From Novosphingobium cyanobacteriorum (GTDB lineage Bacteria > Pseudomonadota > Alphaproteobacteria > Sphingomonadales > Sphingomonadaceae), in the NCBI RefSeq assembly GCF_029436685.1, contig NZ_JAROCY010000015.1, forward strand, positions 57,261-121,260: 64,000 nt of DNA, read 5' to 3'. Numbering within the stretch: position 1 is the first letter of the stretch; every line of letters begins with the position of its first letter. Under the pieces are notes generated by a model. It was not told the origin of the DNA, did no database searches, and was given only the letters and a program-made list of their open reading frames with translations. The position numbers were made by a program, and so were the translations under genes. Shown in pieces: positions 1 through 8,123 of the stretch.

Positions 1-585
1 AACGAACAGCCCCGTCACCACGTCTGGCTAGATTCTTTCGCAATCGCCAGTCGCCTCGTCACGAATGGCGAATATGCCTCCTTCATGGCAGACACCGGCT
101 ATGCCCGGCCTGACCTGTGGCTGTCCGAAGGGTGGGACATCGTGACAGGTGACCAGTGGCGCGCGCCGCTTTACTGGGACGATGCCACAGGTGCCTGGAG
201 CCGCTTCTCGCTCAACGGTCGCCACCCGGTCGATCCGAATGCCCCGGTCCTCCACGTCAGCTACTTCGAGGCCGACGCCTATGCGCGCTGGGCCGGCGCG
301 CGACTGCCGACCGAGGCGGAATGGGAAGTCGCCGCCCACGCCACGCCGCTCGCCCAGCTGGCCGACACCGCCTGGCAGTGGACCGCCTCGGCCTATCACC
401 CATATCCCGGTTTCACCCCTCCGCCCGGCGCTGTGGGGGAGTACAATGGCAAGTTCATGGTCAACCAGATGGTCCTGCGCGGTGGCTCCCAAGCCACTCC
501 ACCCAGCCATGCCCGCCCCACCTACCGCAATTTCTTCCCCACCAGCGCGCGCTGGCCCTTCACGGGGATCAGGCTGGCAAGGTAA
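1..585 (+). CDS. egtB: EgtB-type ergothioneine sulfoxide synthase, C-terminal part (5' truncated)
   Basis: The frame is open from the first base of the window, so this is the 3' end of a gene that starts upstream; about 194 codons are visible. It is the formylglycine-generating-enzyme/sulfatase-modifying fold of EgtB, the iron enzyme that joins cysteine (or glutamylcysteine) to hercynine. Diagnostic stretches are [28 protein letters not shown], the [13 protein letters not shown] block and the terminal FTGIRLAR. EgtB proteins are usually a little over 400 residues, so roughly half is missing. The next gene is convergent 12 bases downstream, so no egtD partner lies on this side. An internal ATG at 85 is not the real start because the family similarity continues upstream of it. 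Confidence 0.88.
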   Translation, partial: NEQPRHHVWLDSFAIASRLVTNGEYASFMADTGYARPDLWLSEGWDIVTGDQWRAPLYWDDATGAWSRFSLNGRHPVDPNAPVLHVSYFEADAYARWAGARLPTEAEWEVAAHATPLAQLADTAWQWTASAYHPYPGFTPPPGAVGEYNGKFMVNQMVLRGGSQATPPSHARPTYRNFFPTSARWPFTGIRLAR

Positions 586-597
586 CGGGCGTAGGCC

Positions 598-2154
598 TCA
601 ATCGGCGCTCCGCACCCTGTAACGCAGCCGTACCTCACCCCCGGCCGGAACGCTGACAGTCCACACCGGCCGACCGAATCTGCGTCCCAGCCTTTTTGAC
701 GGATTCTCGATTCTTTCTCCGTCATTCAGCGCCAGCATGCCCTCGAACGTCACGGGCCAGGAATTGGCGTTGCGCACAACCGCATCCAGTGCGGTCCAGC
801 CCTTGCCCGATCCGGTCTCCTGGACGGAAAGGGTTACATTGGGCGATGATCCCAGCGCTGCTTCCACATCCTCGTTCACGGCATAGTTGCCCAGCCCGCC
901 CCGTCCCACCAACAGCACATTTCCATCGTGCGGTTCGAATACGGCCAACGGCCCGCCGGGCAGCGCCACGCCAAGACCGTTGTCCTTGCTGTTGCGTGTG
1001 CGCAGTTTCAGCTGGGCAGACTGAGCCTCCATTTCGTACCCACCAAGCGTGGCGGTGTGCAGCACCTTCAGCTTAACACCCTTCAGATCGTGCATCGCCA
1101 CCTGTTTCTGCGCGTTGGAGGCAACGGTTGTGGGCACCGGCACGCGATAGAGCTTAAGATCGCCCAGCCCTTCCTCGGTAACCTTGGTGGCAAGTTCCAT
1201 CACCGACGCGTTTCGGCGTTGCGCGGTAACGACGATCTCCATCGCTGGCGCTTCCATGGCCATGGGTACAGGTATCGGAGGCAGCGCCACGACCATCGGC
1301 GGCGGCGAAGTGTGCAGCGACTTGAGGTAACACTGCAGGATCAGATCGCCTTTCTCGGAAGGCGGTTCAGGCTTCTCATCCTCCCGGTTCACTTCCCCGC
1401 CCACAACCGCCGTGGTCGCGTCCACGAACGATGTCGGATCACTGCTGGCCAGCGTCACCCAGGCTAGCAGGTCCGCCGTACCTTGGGCCGGGTCATACCG
1501 CACCAGATAGTTCGTTTGCCAGTCAAAGCCCCATGCGAGGTACGACAGCCGCACGGTCGCCCGCTGTGCCGCCGGGCTTTCGGTCTGCACCGAAAGCGTC
1601 GGCTTGGCAGAAAGGCCCGGGGGCAGCTCGGGATAGACGATTTCATCGATGAACCCACGCCCGCAATCGGCCACTTCGAAGCCCGCCTTGGTCTGCAGAA
1701 TCGCCGCACCATCGGCGCCGGAGCGGATCACCGCGCGTTCCTCGGTCACGGTGCCCTTGCCATCGTGTCCGCTGTAGCGGCGCAGGATCACCGGGCGGCC
1801 AAAGTCGCGGGCATAGAGATTGCGGGCCGAGAGCAGTTCGCCATCGAGGTTCTTTTCACGAACGCCGGTGGGCAGGCCGGAAAGCAGTGCGGATTCGGGC
1901 AGGATGCCGCCCGCCACGCCTTCAAAGCGGATCGTCGCCCTGCCTGCAGGAATGTCCACGGTGCGCGTCTCGGTCACCAGCGCATACCCGCCCAGCCAGT
2001 CGAGATCGATGGCGGCATCCGCGTCGCGGTCCGGCGCGCGATAGATCGTTATCGCCACTGCGTCGGGCCGGGCGGAGAGCACTGTCGCTTCCTGCGCCCA
2101 TGCGTCGGTGGCGAGCGCCAGTCCGGCCACCATCAATATCAGCCTGCGCCGCAC
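598..2154 (-). CDS. Exported DUF4139 domain protein (first of a tandem pair)
   Basis: Predicted exported protein of about 518 residues with a DUF4139 (mucoidy-inhibitor-like) domain, a family without a settled biochemical role. GTG 2154 is chosen because it gives a classical signal peptide (RRR, then LILMVAGLALATDAWA), leaves 8 bases after the upstream paralogue's stop and avoids a long overlap; ATG 2133 is the alternative. It shares with the neighbour the order of beta-rich blocks, for example the LSYL-WGFDWQTNYLVRYD stretch against LSYLSGGMGWKADYVALFD. Oddity: at 1204-1242 it carries MEIVVTAQRRNASV, which reads like a TonB box and is absent from the paralogue. Probably co-transcribed with the 2163-3653 gene. 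Confidence 0.75.
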   Translation of the reverse strand: MRRRLILMVAGLALATDAWAQEATVLSARPDAVAITIYRAPDRDADAAIDLDWLGGYALVTETRTVDIPAGRATIRFEGVAGGILPESALLSGLPTGVREKNLDGELLSARNLYARDFGRPVILRRYSGHDGKGTVTEERAVIRSGADGAAILQTKAGFEVADCGRGFIDEIVYPELPPGLSAKPTLSVQTESPAAQRATVRLSYLAWGFDWQTNYLVRYDPAQGTADLLAWVTLASSDPTSFVDATTAVVGGEVNREDEKPEPPSEKGDLILQCYLKSLHTSPPPMVVALPPIPVPMAMEAPAMEIVVTAQRRNASVMELATKVTEEGLGDLKLYRVPVPTTVASNAQKQVAMHDLKGVKLKVLHTATLGGYEMEAQSAQLKLRTRNSKDNGLGVALPGGPLAVFEPHDGNVLLVGRGGLGNYAVNEDVEAALGSSPNVTLSVQETGSGKGWTALDAVVRNANSWPVTFEGMLALNDGERIENPSKRLGRRFGRPVWTVSVPAGGEVRLRYRVRSAD

Positions 2155-2162
2155 GGCCCGGC

Positions 2163-3653
2163 TCAATACCGGGTGTCGAACTGGACCGTCAGGACTGTCT
2201 CGCCGTTGGCGGGCACGTCCACCAGCCAGACCCGCTCGTCGGCGGTCCGCTGCGCGCCCTTGACCGATTCTGATGGCACGCGGGTATCCTGCCACCAGTT
2301 TTCCAGGCCCACCTGCACCACTTCCACCTTCACCGGCGTGGGCCGCGCGTTGGTTACCTTGTAATGCATTGTCGTGCGCCAGAACGTCGGCTTGGTTTCC
2401 ACCGTCACATCGTCGGTCTTGCCGTTCACGGTGATGCGGTATCGGCTGGTCTTCTCCCACTCGTCGCCGGTGATCCTCTCCCGCTTCTCCACCGTGGGCT
2501 GCACCTTCACGTCAAAGGCCTCGCCCGTGCGGATAGACAGTGAAGATCCCATCGGGGTGTGGTCGATCGTGTTCTCGCCGATGAACTGCGGCTGCCCCCG
2601 GGCATCGCGCATATACACGCGCACTGTGCCCGCCGGCAGCGCATCACCCAGCCCGCCGGCACGCGAGGTGGACAGGTTCAGCACCGTCGCCACGCTCTGC
2701 GCTTCGTCCGATGCACCCAGCCAGCCATTGCGAAAGGTGTAGCCCTTGTTCGCCGGGGCACCGTTCACATCCAGAAAGCTCACCTGCTTTTGCTGTGCAT
2801 TGGCCACCGTGGTGCGCGCGGCAATCGGATAGACGTAGTAATCACCCAGCCGTTCGCGATTGGCGCTTTCGGTACCCGGCGTCATCCGCACCCCGCCGCG
2901 CGGCATCGGGCGGCGCATGCCGTTGTCGTACCCGTTGCCACCCTGCACCGGCTGCCCCGCCACCAGCAGCACCCGCGCGTTGGGAAAGCTGGTGCCGGTG
3001 GTGTTGTTCAACGTGATCCAGCCTTGCAGGTCCATCCTGCCCTGCGCTTCGTCGAACAGCGCAACATAGTCGGCCTTCCAGCCCATGCCGCCAGAAAGGT
3101 AGCTCAGCGTCACCGGGCGCGGGCCTGCCCTGCTTGATTGCAGCGTCACCGACAGCGTCGGTCGCGCCCGCAGGTTGGGCGGCAAGCCGGGAAACAGGAT
3201 ACGCGCGCCATAGCTTTCCAGCACCTCAATTCGGTCGCCGATGCGCACGATCGTGCCGCCATTGTTGGCCAGCACCTGCGCCTGTTCCCGTGTTTCCGCG
3301 CCCGTGGCGGGATTGGTGCGCACCACCGTCACTGTCTGCCCCACCGCCTTGTCCAGCAGCTTGTCGGGGGACAGCAGGTCGTAATCGAAGTTCTGCTCCA
3401 CCACGCCCGCGCCGCTGCCGGAAAGGGTCACCGTCTCGGGCCGGATTGCGGCGGATACGTCGGGGAACTCCTGCCGCGCTGTGCCCACAGGCAGGGTCAG
3501 TTCGCGCGTGTCCTGCACCAGCGCCAGATCAGCGTTGTAGATGGTCAGTGAAACGTCACCTTGTGCGGACTGGGCCAAAACGGGGCTCGGAGCCAGCATG
3601 GCAGCAAGGGCCAGGGCACTCGTGGCTCCCGCCACCGCTATCATCCGTTGCAT
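2163..3653 (-). CDS. Exported DUF4139 domain protein (second of a tandem pair)
   Basis: Predicted exported protein of about 496 residues, paralogue of the gene directly downstream. ATG 3653 is chosen because it is preceded by GGAAGGGA at good spacing and opens a signal peptide ending near SPVLAQSAQG; an ATG at 3677 lacks a ribosome site. Visible DUF4139-type features are the N-terminal VSLTIYNADLALVQDTREL strand, the central GGMGWKADYVAL block and a C-terminal beta region with KPTFWRTTMHYKVTN. Function is unknown; family members are envelope-located. First gene of a two-gene minus-strand operon. Confidence 0.78.
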   Translation of the reverse strand: MQRMIAVAGATSALALAAMLAPSPVLAQSAQGDVSLTIYNADLALVQDTRELTLPVGTARQEFPDVSAAIRPETVTLSGSGAGVVEQNFDYDLLSPDKLLDKAVGQTVTVVRTNPATGAETREQAQVLANNGGTIVRIGDRIEVLESYGARILFPGLPPNLRARPTLSVTLQSSRAGPRPVTLSYLSGGMGWKADYVALFDEAQGRMDLQGWITLNNTTGTSFPNARVLLVAGQPVQGGNGYDNGMRRPMPRGGVRMTPGTESANRERLGDYYVYPIAARTTVANAQQKQVSFLDVNGAPANKGYTFRNGWLGASDEAQSVATVLNLSTSRAGGLGDALPAGTVRVYMRDARGQPQFIGENTIDHTPMGSSLSIRTGEAFDVKVQPTVEKRERITGDEWEKTSRYRITVNGKTDDVTVETKPTFWRTTMHYKVTNARPTPVKVEVVQVGLENWWQDTRVPSESVKGAQRTADERVWLVDVPANGETVLTVQFDTRY

Positions 3654-3728
3654 GCCGTCCCTTCCGTTGGCCTTCATGGCGTTGATACTCCATCGCCCCT
3701 CGCCTGCAATCACGCTCTTGGCAAAACC

Positions 3729-4421
3729 TCAGCTGGCAACCGCAAAGTCCACACAGGCCCGGCACTGCAGTGCCAGCGGGTCCAGCGCAAGGATCGGGCA
3801 GATGTCCTGCGTGATCACAAGCGGCAGCTCGGTGCAGCCCAGGATCACCGCCTCGCATCCTTGTGTGGCGTGATGGGCTATCAGATCGCGGAAATGGGTC
3901 GCAAATTCAGGGTCCAGCTCGCCTGCCGCCAGCCGCGGCTGGATCGTGTCGATCCTTTCCCGCTCGGCCAGCGCGGGAATTTGGACTGCGATGCCCACCT
4001 GGCGCAGCGGATCGGCGAAGTAGCCGTCCTCCATGGTAAAGCGCGTCCCCAGCAGAAGCACCTTGCCCACACTCCGCGCCAGCAGCTCGCGCCGCACAAG
4101 TTCCACCGCATGGAAGAATGGAGGTGCATGCGCCAGGCCTTGCGCGAGCCGATCATAAGTTGCGTGCAGTGTGTTGCAGGCGATCATCCAGCAATCCGGC
4201 CGGAATGACAGCAGTGTGTCGATCTCCGGGCGCAGCAAGGCCGGGATCGCATCCCGGTCCGTCCTGTAGGCAGCCAGGATGGCGTGGTAATCGATGCTGT
4301 AAAGCGCGATGCGCGCCGAATGGCCGGGGCCAAGCCGCCGTTCCGCTTCCTGGTTCAACATGCGATAGGGCAAAATCGTCGAAGGCCAGCTCGTGCCGCC
4401 CAGAACTCCGATCAGTTTCAT
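3729..4421 (-). CDS. Aspartate/glutamate racemase family protein
   Basis: A 230-residue cytosolic protein of the Asp/Glu racemase superfamily, which uses two cysteines as acid and base to invert the alpha carbon of acidic amino acids. The two cysteines are visible as ACNTLH (Cys82) and LGCTELP (Cys196), and the N-terminus MKLIGVLGGTSW is typical of aspartate racemases. Length fits the family (about 230). Substrate cannot be fixed from sequence; aspartate or a related acid is likely. It stands alone, followed by the DUF4139 operon after about 75 bases and divergent from the 4578 gene across a strong palindrome. Confidence 0.85.
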   Translation of the reverse strand: MKLIGVLGGTSWPSTILPYRMLNQEAERRLGPGHSARIALYSIDYHAILAAYRTDRDAIPALLRPEIDTLLSFRPDCWMIACNTLHATYDRLAQGLAHAPPFFHAVELVRRELLARSVGKVLLLGTRFTMEDGYFADPLRQVGIAVQIPALAERERIDTIQPRLAAGELDPEFATHFRDLIAHHATQGCEAVILGCTELPLVITQDICPILALDPLALQCRACVDFAVAS

Positions 4422-4479
4422 GGGGCGCAGAGTGCCGGGGACGCAGGTCGCCTGTCAACCAAGCCCGGAATGCCGCCGG

Positions 4480-4507
4480 TGACACTCTGCCCCCGGGCAA
4501 AGTGTCA
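4480..4507. promoter_or_regulatory. Near-perfect palindrome between divergent genes (operator or hairpin)
   Basis: Arms TGACACTCTGCCC and GGGCAAAGTGTCA pair at 12 of 13 positions around a 2-base centre. It lies 58 bases upstream of the racemase start and 70 bases upstream of the 4578 gene, in their shared promoter region. No T-run follows, so a protein-binding site is favoured over a terminator. The binding protein is unknown; the neighbouring putative winged-helix protein is one candidate. Confidence 0.45.
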
Positions 4508-4577
4508 TCCCTGACAAAATGCGTGTCGTAGCATATTGGGGATTCACAGGATTCATGGTTTGTGCTTGATTCATCCC

Positions 4578-5141
4578 ATGATGTTCCAGGCTACGTTCCA
4601 GTCGACCGCCGTGGGCAAGAGCCACATGGCTGCCCTGCTCGATACCGTGGCGCAGGCTAGCACTCGCCCGCGCTATGCCTTCATGCTGCTCAGCCTGATT
4701 GCCGAAGTGGCCGATGGCGATGGCAAGGCCGGCCCTTTCGTGCGGCGCGGCAACCACGCCGAGACGCTGCGCGACTGGCTGTGTGACAGCCTGACCCCCA
4801 TGGCCGGGCGTGATCCGCGCCGCATCGCGCTGGCTGAACGCGTGCGTGACGAGCTTGAGCGCAAAGGCAGGCTGGCCCGCGATCCGGCCGAAGCCGCACT
4901 GTTGCTGCAACAGGAAGTGCGCGATCGCATCCGCGTCTCGGGCAAGGCAAACCTCAGTCGCGCGGTGTCAGAACTCGTCCGCGCCGGGCTGCTGCGCCGG
5001 CACTATGCGGGTTATCGCGTCGATCACCAGAACCGTGGCGGCCACCGTCATGTGGTCTATACCCTGATCGGCCAGGCGCGCTGCCTTCTCCAGCGCCATG
5101 CTCCCAAGGACCGGCGGCAGGGCGAACTGGCCTTCAATTAG
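4578..5141 (+). CDS. Hypothetical protein, possible winged-helix DNA-binding protein
   Basis: A 187-residue soluble basic protein I do not recognise as a named family. ATG 4578 is chosen over an in-frame TTG at 4536. The C-terminal half (about residues 125-175) reads like a winged helix: a helix with SGKANLSRAVSELVRAGLL, then RRHYAGYRVDHQNRGGHRHVVYTL, which resembles a recognition helix and a wing. The N-terminal half is helical and charged. It could be a regulator acting on the palindrome just upstream, but that is inference. It is convergent with the VOC gene, with only 2 bases between the stops. Confidence 0.6.
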   Translation: MMFQATFQSTAVGKSHMAALLDTVAQASTRPRYAFMLLSLIAEVADGDGKAGPFVRRGNHAETLRDWLCDSLTPMAGRDPRRIALAERVRDELERKGRLARDPAEAALLLQQEVRDRIRVSGKANLSRAVSELVRAGLLRRHYAGYRVDHQNRGGHRHVVYTLIGQARCLLQRHAPKDRRQGELAFN

Positions 5142-5143
5142 GA

Positions 5144-5608
5144 TCAGACTTCAGCCGACCACCACGCCTCCATCATCGGCTCCAGTTCACGGCCCACCAG
5201 TTCAATCACTGGTCCGCCGTCCCTGACCATGTAAGCCATGCTGCCATTCCCGCGCCGGGCAGAGGCTCCGGCGACCAGCAACCGCCAGCCTTGCGCATGC
5301 AGTTGCTCCACGCCTTCGCCCACGTTGTCCACCCACACGCCGATGTGGGATCGGTCGATCGCGCGCAGCAGGTCATACGGTGTGCCGGGCGCGGCCTCCA
5401 CCAGTTCCAGCCGCAGTGGCCCCTGTCGGGCATAGGTGACTTTCAGCCGCGCCTCACCGCGTTCGCCGTTGGCAGTCCACACCGGCAGGGGATCGAACGT
5501 GCGGACCGGTGCCCAACTGGCTCCGGCAGCGCGGCCGATGGACTCCATTGCCACCGCAATGTCGTCCACGATCAGCCCGTGGTGAAAGATGCCTGCCAGA
5601 ATATCCAC
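5144..5608 (-). CDS. VOC (glyoxalase/dioxygenase superfamily) protein
   Basis: About 154 residues of the vicinal-oxygen-chelate fold. GTG 5608 is preferred because it starts the module exactly (VDILAGIFHHGLIVDDIAVAM) and has AGGAG eight bases upstream; longer in-frame starts add low-complexity sequence. The module has the early His in FHHGLIV, a middle His in DRSHIGVWVDN and a Glu in GPVIELVGRE near the C-terminus, consistent with a metal-binding triad. The substrate is unknown. It is divergent from the first Rieske operon, so it may share the 5697-5713 control element. Confidence 0.72.
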   Translation of the reverse strand: MDILAGIFHHGLIVDDIAVAMESIGRAAGASWAPVRTFDPLPVWTANGERGEARLKVTYARQGPLRLELVEAAPGTPYDLLRAIDRSHIGVWVDNVGEGVEQLHAQGWRLLVAGASARRGNGSMAYMVRDGGPVIELVGRELEPMMEAWWSAEV

Positions 5609-5696
5609 GTGCCCTGCTCCTGCGTTCTCTCCGCCATGAACGGCAAGTGCCTGTAAAGTCGCCACTTCAACCCAGTCCAAAGCATTGCTTTACAAG

Positions 5697-5713
5697 CATA
5701 CATGAATGTTTTT
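5697..5713 (+). promoter_or_regulatory. Shared regulon element, copy 1 (upstream of Rieske-MaoC operon)
   Basis: CATACATGAATGTTTTT, 38 bases upstream of the oxygenase start. It matches the elements at 25403-25419 and 25506-25522 at 15 of 17 positions each, and the wider block 5689-5712 matches 25396-25419 at 21 of 24. The palindromic version is at 11684-11708. Interpreted as the binding site of one local regulator. Confidence 0.6.
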
Positions 5714-5750
5714 AAATTGCACCCGTAAACAACCATGCGGAGAGCGATTC

Positions 5751-6980
5751 ATGCCCGGCACGGCCGCGTCAACGGCGCATCAGGACGATCTTGCGCGCAT
5801 GGCGTACGAGCGCGAGCGCAATGCTCCACCGGCGGATTTTCCGGCCCTGCCCTCGATCCCCGGCGGGCGCTACGTCGATCCCGGTTTCCTCGCGCTGGAA
5901 GACCAGGGCATGTGGAAGAAGGCGTGGCTCTATGCCGGACACATCGACCAGCTGCCTGAACCGGGATCATGGTTCCTCACCCGCAATCTCGGCAGCCCGG
6001 TGATCGTCGCGCGCACCCTGACCGGAGAGATCAAGGCGTTCTACAACACCTGCCAACATCGCGGCGGGCCGCTGGTGAAGGATGAAGCAGGCACCGCGCG
6101 CGGCTTTGTCTGCGGGTATCACGGCTGGTCCTACACGCTCGATGGCAAGCTGACGGCGGTGCGTGACCGGCGCGACTTCGCCGCCGATTTCGATTTCGCC
6201 TGCCACGCGCTCGCGTCCGTGCGGTGCGAACTGCTCGGCAGCCTGATTTTCCTCAATGCCGACCCGGATGCGCAGCCGCTGATCGAACACATCGGCCCGA
6301 TGGCTGATGAGCTGGACCAGTTGCAGCTTGCCACGCTGCGCCTGGTGGACAGCCGCAGTTACGAAACCGACTGCAATGTCAAAGTCCTGCTCGACGCCTT
6401 TCTGGAGGTCTATCACCTGAAATCGATCCACGAAAACACCGTGGACCGCTTCCTCGATCACCGCGCCATGATCGTCACGCTCTGGCCCAATGGGCACAGC
6501 CGCATGGCCACGCCGAACCGCCGGCCGGACTGGGTCGATCCCGGGACCAAGGGTATGCCGGAAATCCCCACGATCTCGGAATTCGTGGCGAAGAACAATG
6601 TCAGCTACCAGATCTATCCCAACTTCGTGATGCCGCCCGCCCCCACCGGCATCCCCATCCTGCAGTTCTGGCCACTGGGCCCGCGCCGCACGCGCGTGGT
6701 CTCCAGCTGGGTGGCGCCCGAACACGATGCAGCCAATCCGCACCCCCTGTGGGAAACGCGGATCAGGAACTGGGAGCGCATTCTCTACGAAGACCTGCAG
6801 TTCGCGCCCCAGATCCAGGAATCGGTCGAGGGCCCGGGCTTTCGCGGCATGTCGCTGAACTACCAGGAACGGCGCATCTACAACTGGCACGAAGAGCTGG
6901 ATCGCCGCATCGGCGTGGAGCGCATTCCCGAACACCTGCGCGTGACCCCGGTGCTCGCGCCGTTCATCGAACGCGGATGA
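5751..6980 (+). CDS. Rieske non-haem iron oxygenase, alpha subunit (1)
   Basis: A 409-residue aromatic-ring-hydroxylating-type oxygenase. ATG 5751 has GGAGAG upstream; an in-frame ATG at 5706 lies inside the promoter element region. The Rieske cluster motif is CQH, 17 residues, CGYH (about residues 90-115). The catalytic iron site is DAFLEVYHLKSIH, with Glu three residues before the first His where naphthalene-dioxygenase-type enzymes have Asp. No beta subunit, ferredoxin or reductase is adjacent, so electrons must come from elsewhere. The stop overlaps the start of the MaoC gene (ATGA), indicating coupled expression. The substrate is unknown, but the dehydratase partner suggests acyl-CoA-linked catabolism. 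Confidence 0.92.
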   Translation: MPGTAASTAHQDDLARMAYERERNAPPADFPALPSIPGGRYVDPGFLALEDQGMWKKAWLYAGHIDQLPEPGSWFLTRNLGSPVIVARTLTGEIKAFYNTCQHRGGPLVKDEAGTARGFVCGYHGWSYTLDGKLTAVRDRRDFAADFDFACHALASVRCELLGSLIFLNADPDAQPLIEHIGPMADELDQLQLATLRLVDSRSYETDCNVKVLLDAFLEVYHLKSIHENTVDRFLDHRAMIVTLWPNGHSRMATPNRRPDWVDPGTKGMPEIPTISEFVAKNNVSYQIYPNFVMPPAPTGIPILQFWPLGPRRTRVVSSWVAPEHDAANPHPLWETRIRNWERILYEDLQFAPQIQESVEGPGFRGMSLNYQERRIYNWHEELDRRIGVERIPEHLRVTPVLAPFIERG

Positions 6981-7483
6981 CTGGCGCGCTCTCCCCGCTG
7001 GGCACCCCGTGGCGCACGTTCGAGGATCTCATCGTCGGCGAGCGGCGCAGCTCGGCCCCGCGCACCGTGAGCGAGGAGGAGATCCTCGCCTTCGCCCGCG
7101 CCTACGATCCGCAGTGGTTTCACACCGATCCCGAAGCCGCACGCAGCTCGGTGTTTGGCCAGATCGTGGCCAGCGGGATTCACGTGCTGGCGATGTGGCG
7201 GCAGATGGACCATGCAATCAACGGGGATATCGATTTTGTCTGCGGCGTGGGCTGGGACAACCTGCGCCTTAAACGCGCGGTCCGCGCGGGAGACACGATC
7301 CATGTGACCAGCGAGATCGTGCGCCTAGAACCATCACGCAGCGGCAAGCCGCGCGGGACTGCGGTAACCCGCTACGCCGTCCTGCTTGCCGATGGTACGC
7401 AGTGCGTCACCTTTGAAAGCACCAATCTTGTCTACACGCGCGGTGCCCGCAAAAGGGACTCGGCCAGTGCGTCAACCTCCTGA
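6977..7483 (+). CDS. MaoC-type hot-dog dehydratase/hydratase
   Basis: A 168-residue single hot-dog protein of the MaoC (R-specific enoyl-CoA hydratase) family, which hydrates enoyl-CoA thioesters in beta-oxidation-like routes. The catalytic motif is visible as YDPQWFHTDPEAARSSVFG followed by QIVASGIH. ATG 6977 overlaps the oxygenase stop by four bases. Its last 52 bases overlap the 3' end of the convergent flavodoxin-fold gene. Operon partner of Rieske oxygenase 1. Confidence 0.87.
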   Translation: MTGALSPLGTPWRTFEDLIVGERRSSAPRTVSEEEILAFARAYDPQWFHTDPEAARSSVFGQIVASGIHVLAMWRQMDHAINGDIDFVCGVGWDNLRLKRAVRAGDTIHVTSEIVRLEPSRSGKPRGTAVTRYAVLLADGTQCVTFESTNLVYTRGARKRDSASASTS

Positions 7484-8067
7484 AAAGCGATATCCATCGC
7501 CTCTTCCACCCGGGCGGGGGTGCCGTAGGTCGGGCGGACCTGCACTATACGCACGTCTGTGATGCCGATGAAGCCCAGCCACGCCTTCATGTAGCTGGTC
7601 TGGAAATCCATCTCTTCGCCCGGCTCCTCTGGCCGAATGTCCAGCGCACCAGAACAGACCAGAATTGCCCTGCGACCACCGGCAAGGCCGGTCACGCCAT
7701 TGCCATCCACGTTGAACATCAAGTCGGGTTGGGTGATGATGTCGATGTATTGTTTTAGCCGCCATGGCACACCGAAGTTCCACATAGGCACACTAAACAA
7801 GACTGTGTCAAAAGAAAGGAAATGTTCTATCGTATCACGCACCCTACGCCAGCGATCGCACACTATGGGATCAACTTCGCGCCCCTCGACCAACGCATAG
7901 CGCCCCTCGATAGCCGCAGCGTCGAGCGCCGGCAGATCTGTGGCGTGGAGATCCAGTTCCTCGGCGCTCACGCCAAGTCGCGCCAGCAACCGCCGCGACA
8001 CCCGTGTGGAGCGGGATCGCAATCCACGGGGACTGCCGATAATGTGCAAAACACGTTCCCCAGCCAT
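7432..8067 (-). CDS. FMN-dependent NADH-azoreductase-like flavoprotein
   Basis: A 211-residue flavodoxin-fold oxidoreductase resembling AzoR, which reduces quinones and azo compounds with NAD(P)H. The phosphate-binding start HIIGSPRGLRSRSTRVSRR and the FMN-contacting PMWNFGVPWRLKQYID are diagnostic. ATG 8067 is preferred over an in-frame TTG at 8076. It is last in the minus-strand SDR - Rieske 2 - acyl-CoA dehydrogenase series, 56 bases after the dehydrogenase. It might supply reductive or quinone-detoxifying activity to that pathway (inference). Confidence 0.85.
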   Translation of the reverse strand: MAGERVLHIIGSPRGLRSRSTRVSRRLLARLGVSAEELDLHATDLPALDAAAIEGRYALVEGREVDPIVCDRWRRVRDTIEHFLSFDTVLFSVPMWNFGVPWRLKQYIDIITQPDLMFNVDGNGVTGLAGGRRAILVCSGALDIRPEEPGEEMDFQTSYMKAWLGFIGITDVRIVQVRPTYGTPARVEEAMDIAFQEVDALAESLLRAPRV

Positions 8068-8123
8068 GAAGGTCAAGGCCTGGTCCTCCGTCAGATTTCG
8101 GTCACCTCGCGTGGCTGATCCCG

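Noticed and set aside
2134..2460. N-terminal extension of the first DUF4139 gene
   Set aside because: It would overlap the upstream paralogue by 300 bases and adds arginine- and glycine-rich sequence without similarity; a signal peptide starts at GTG 2154.
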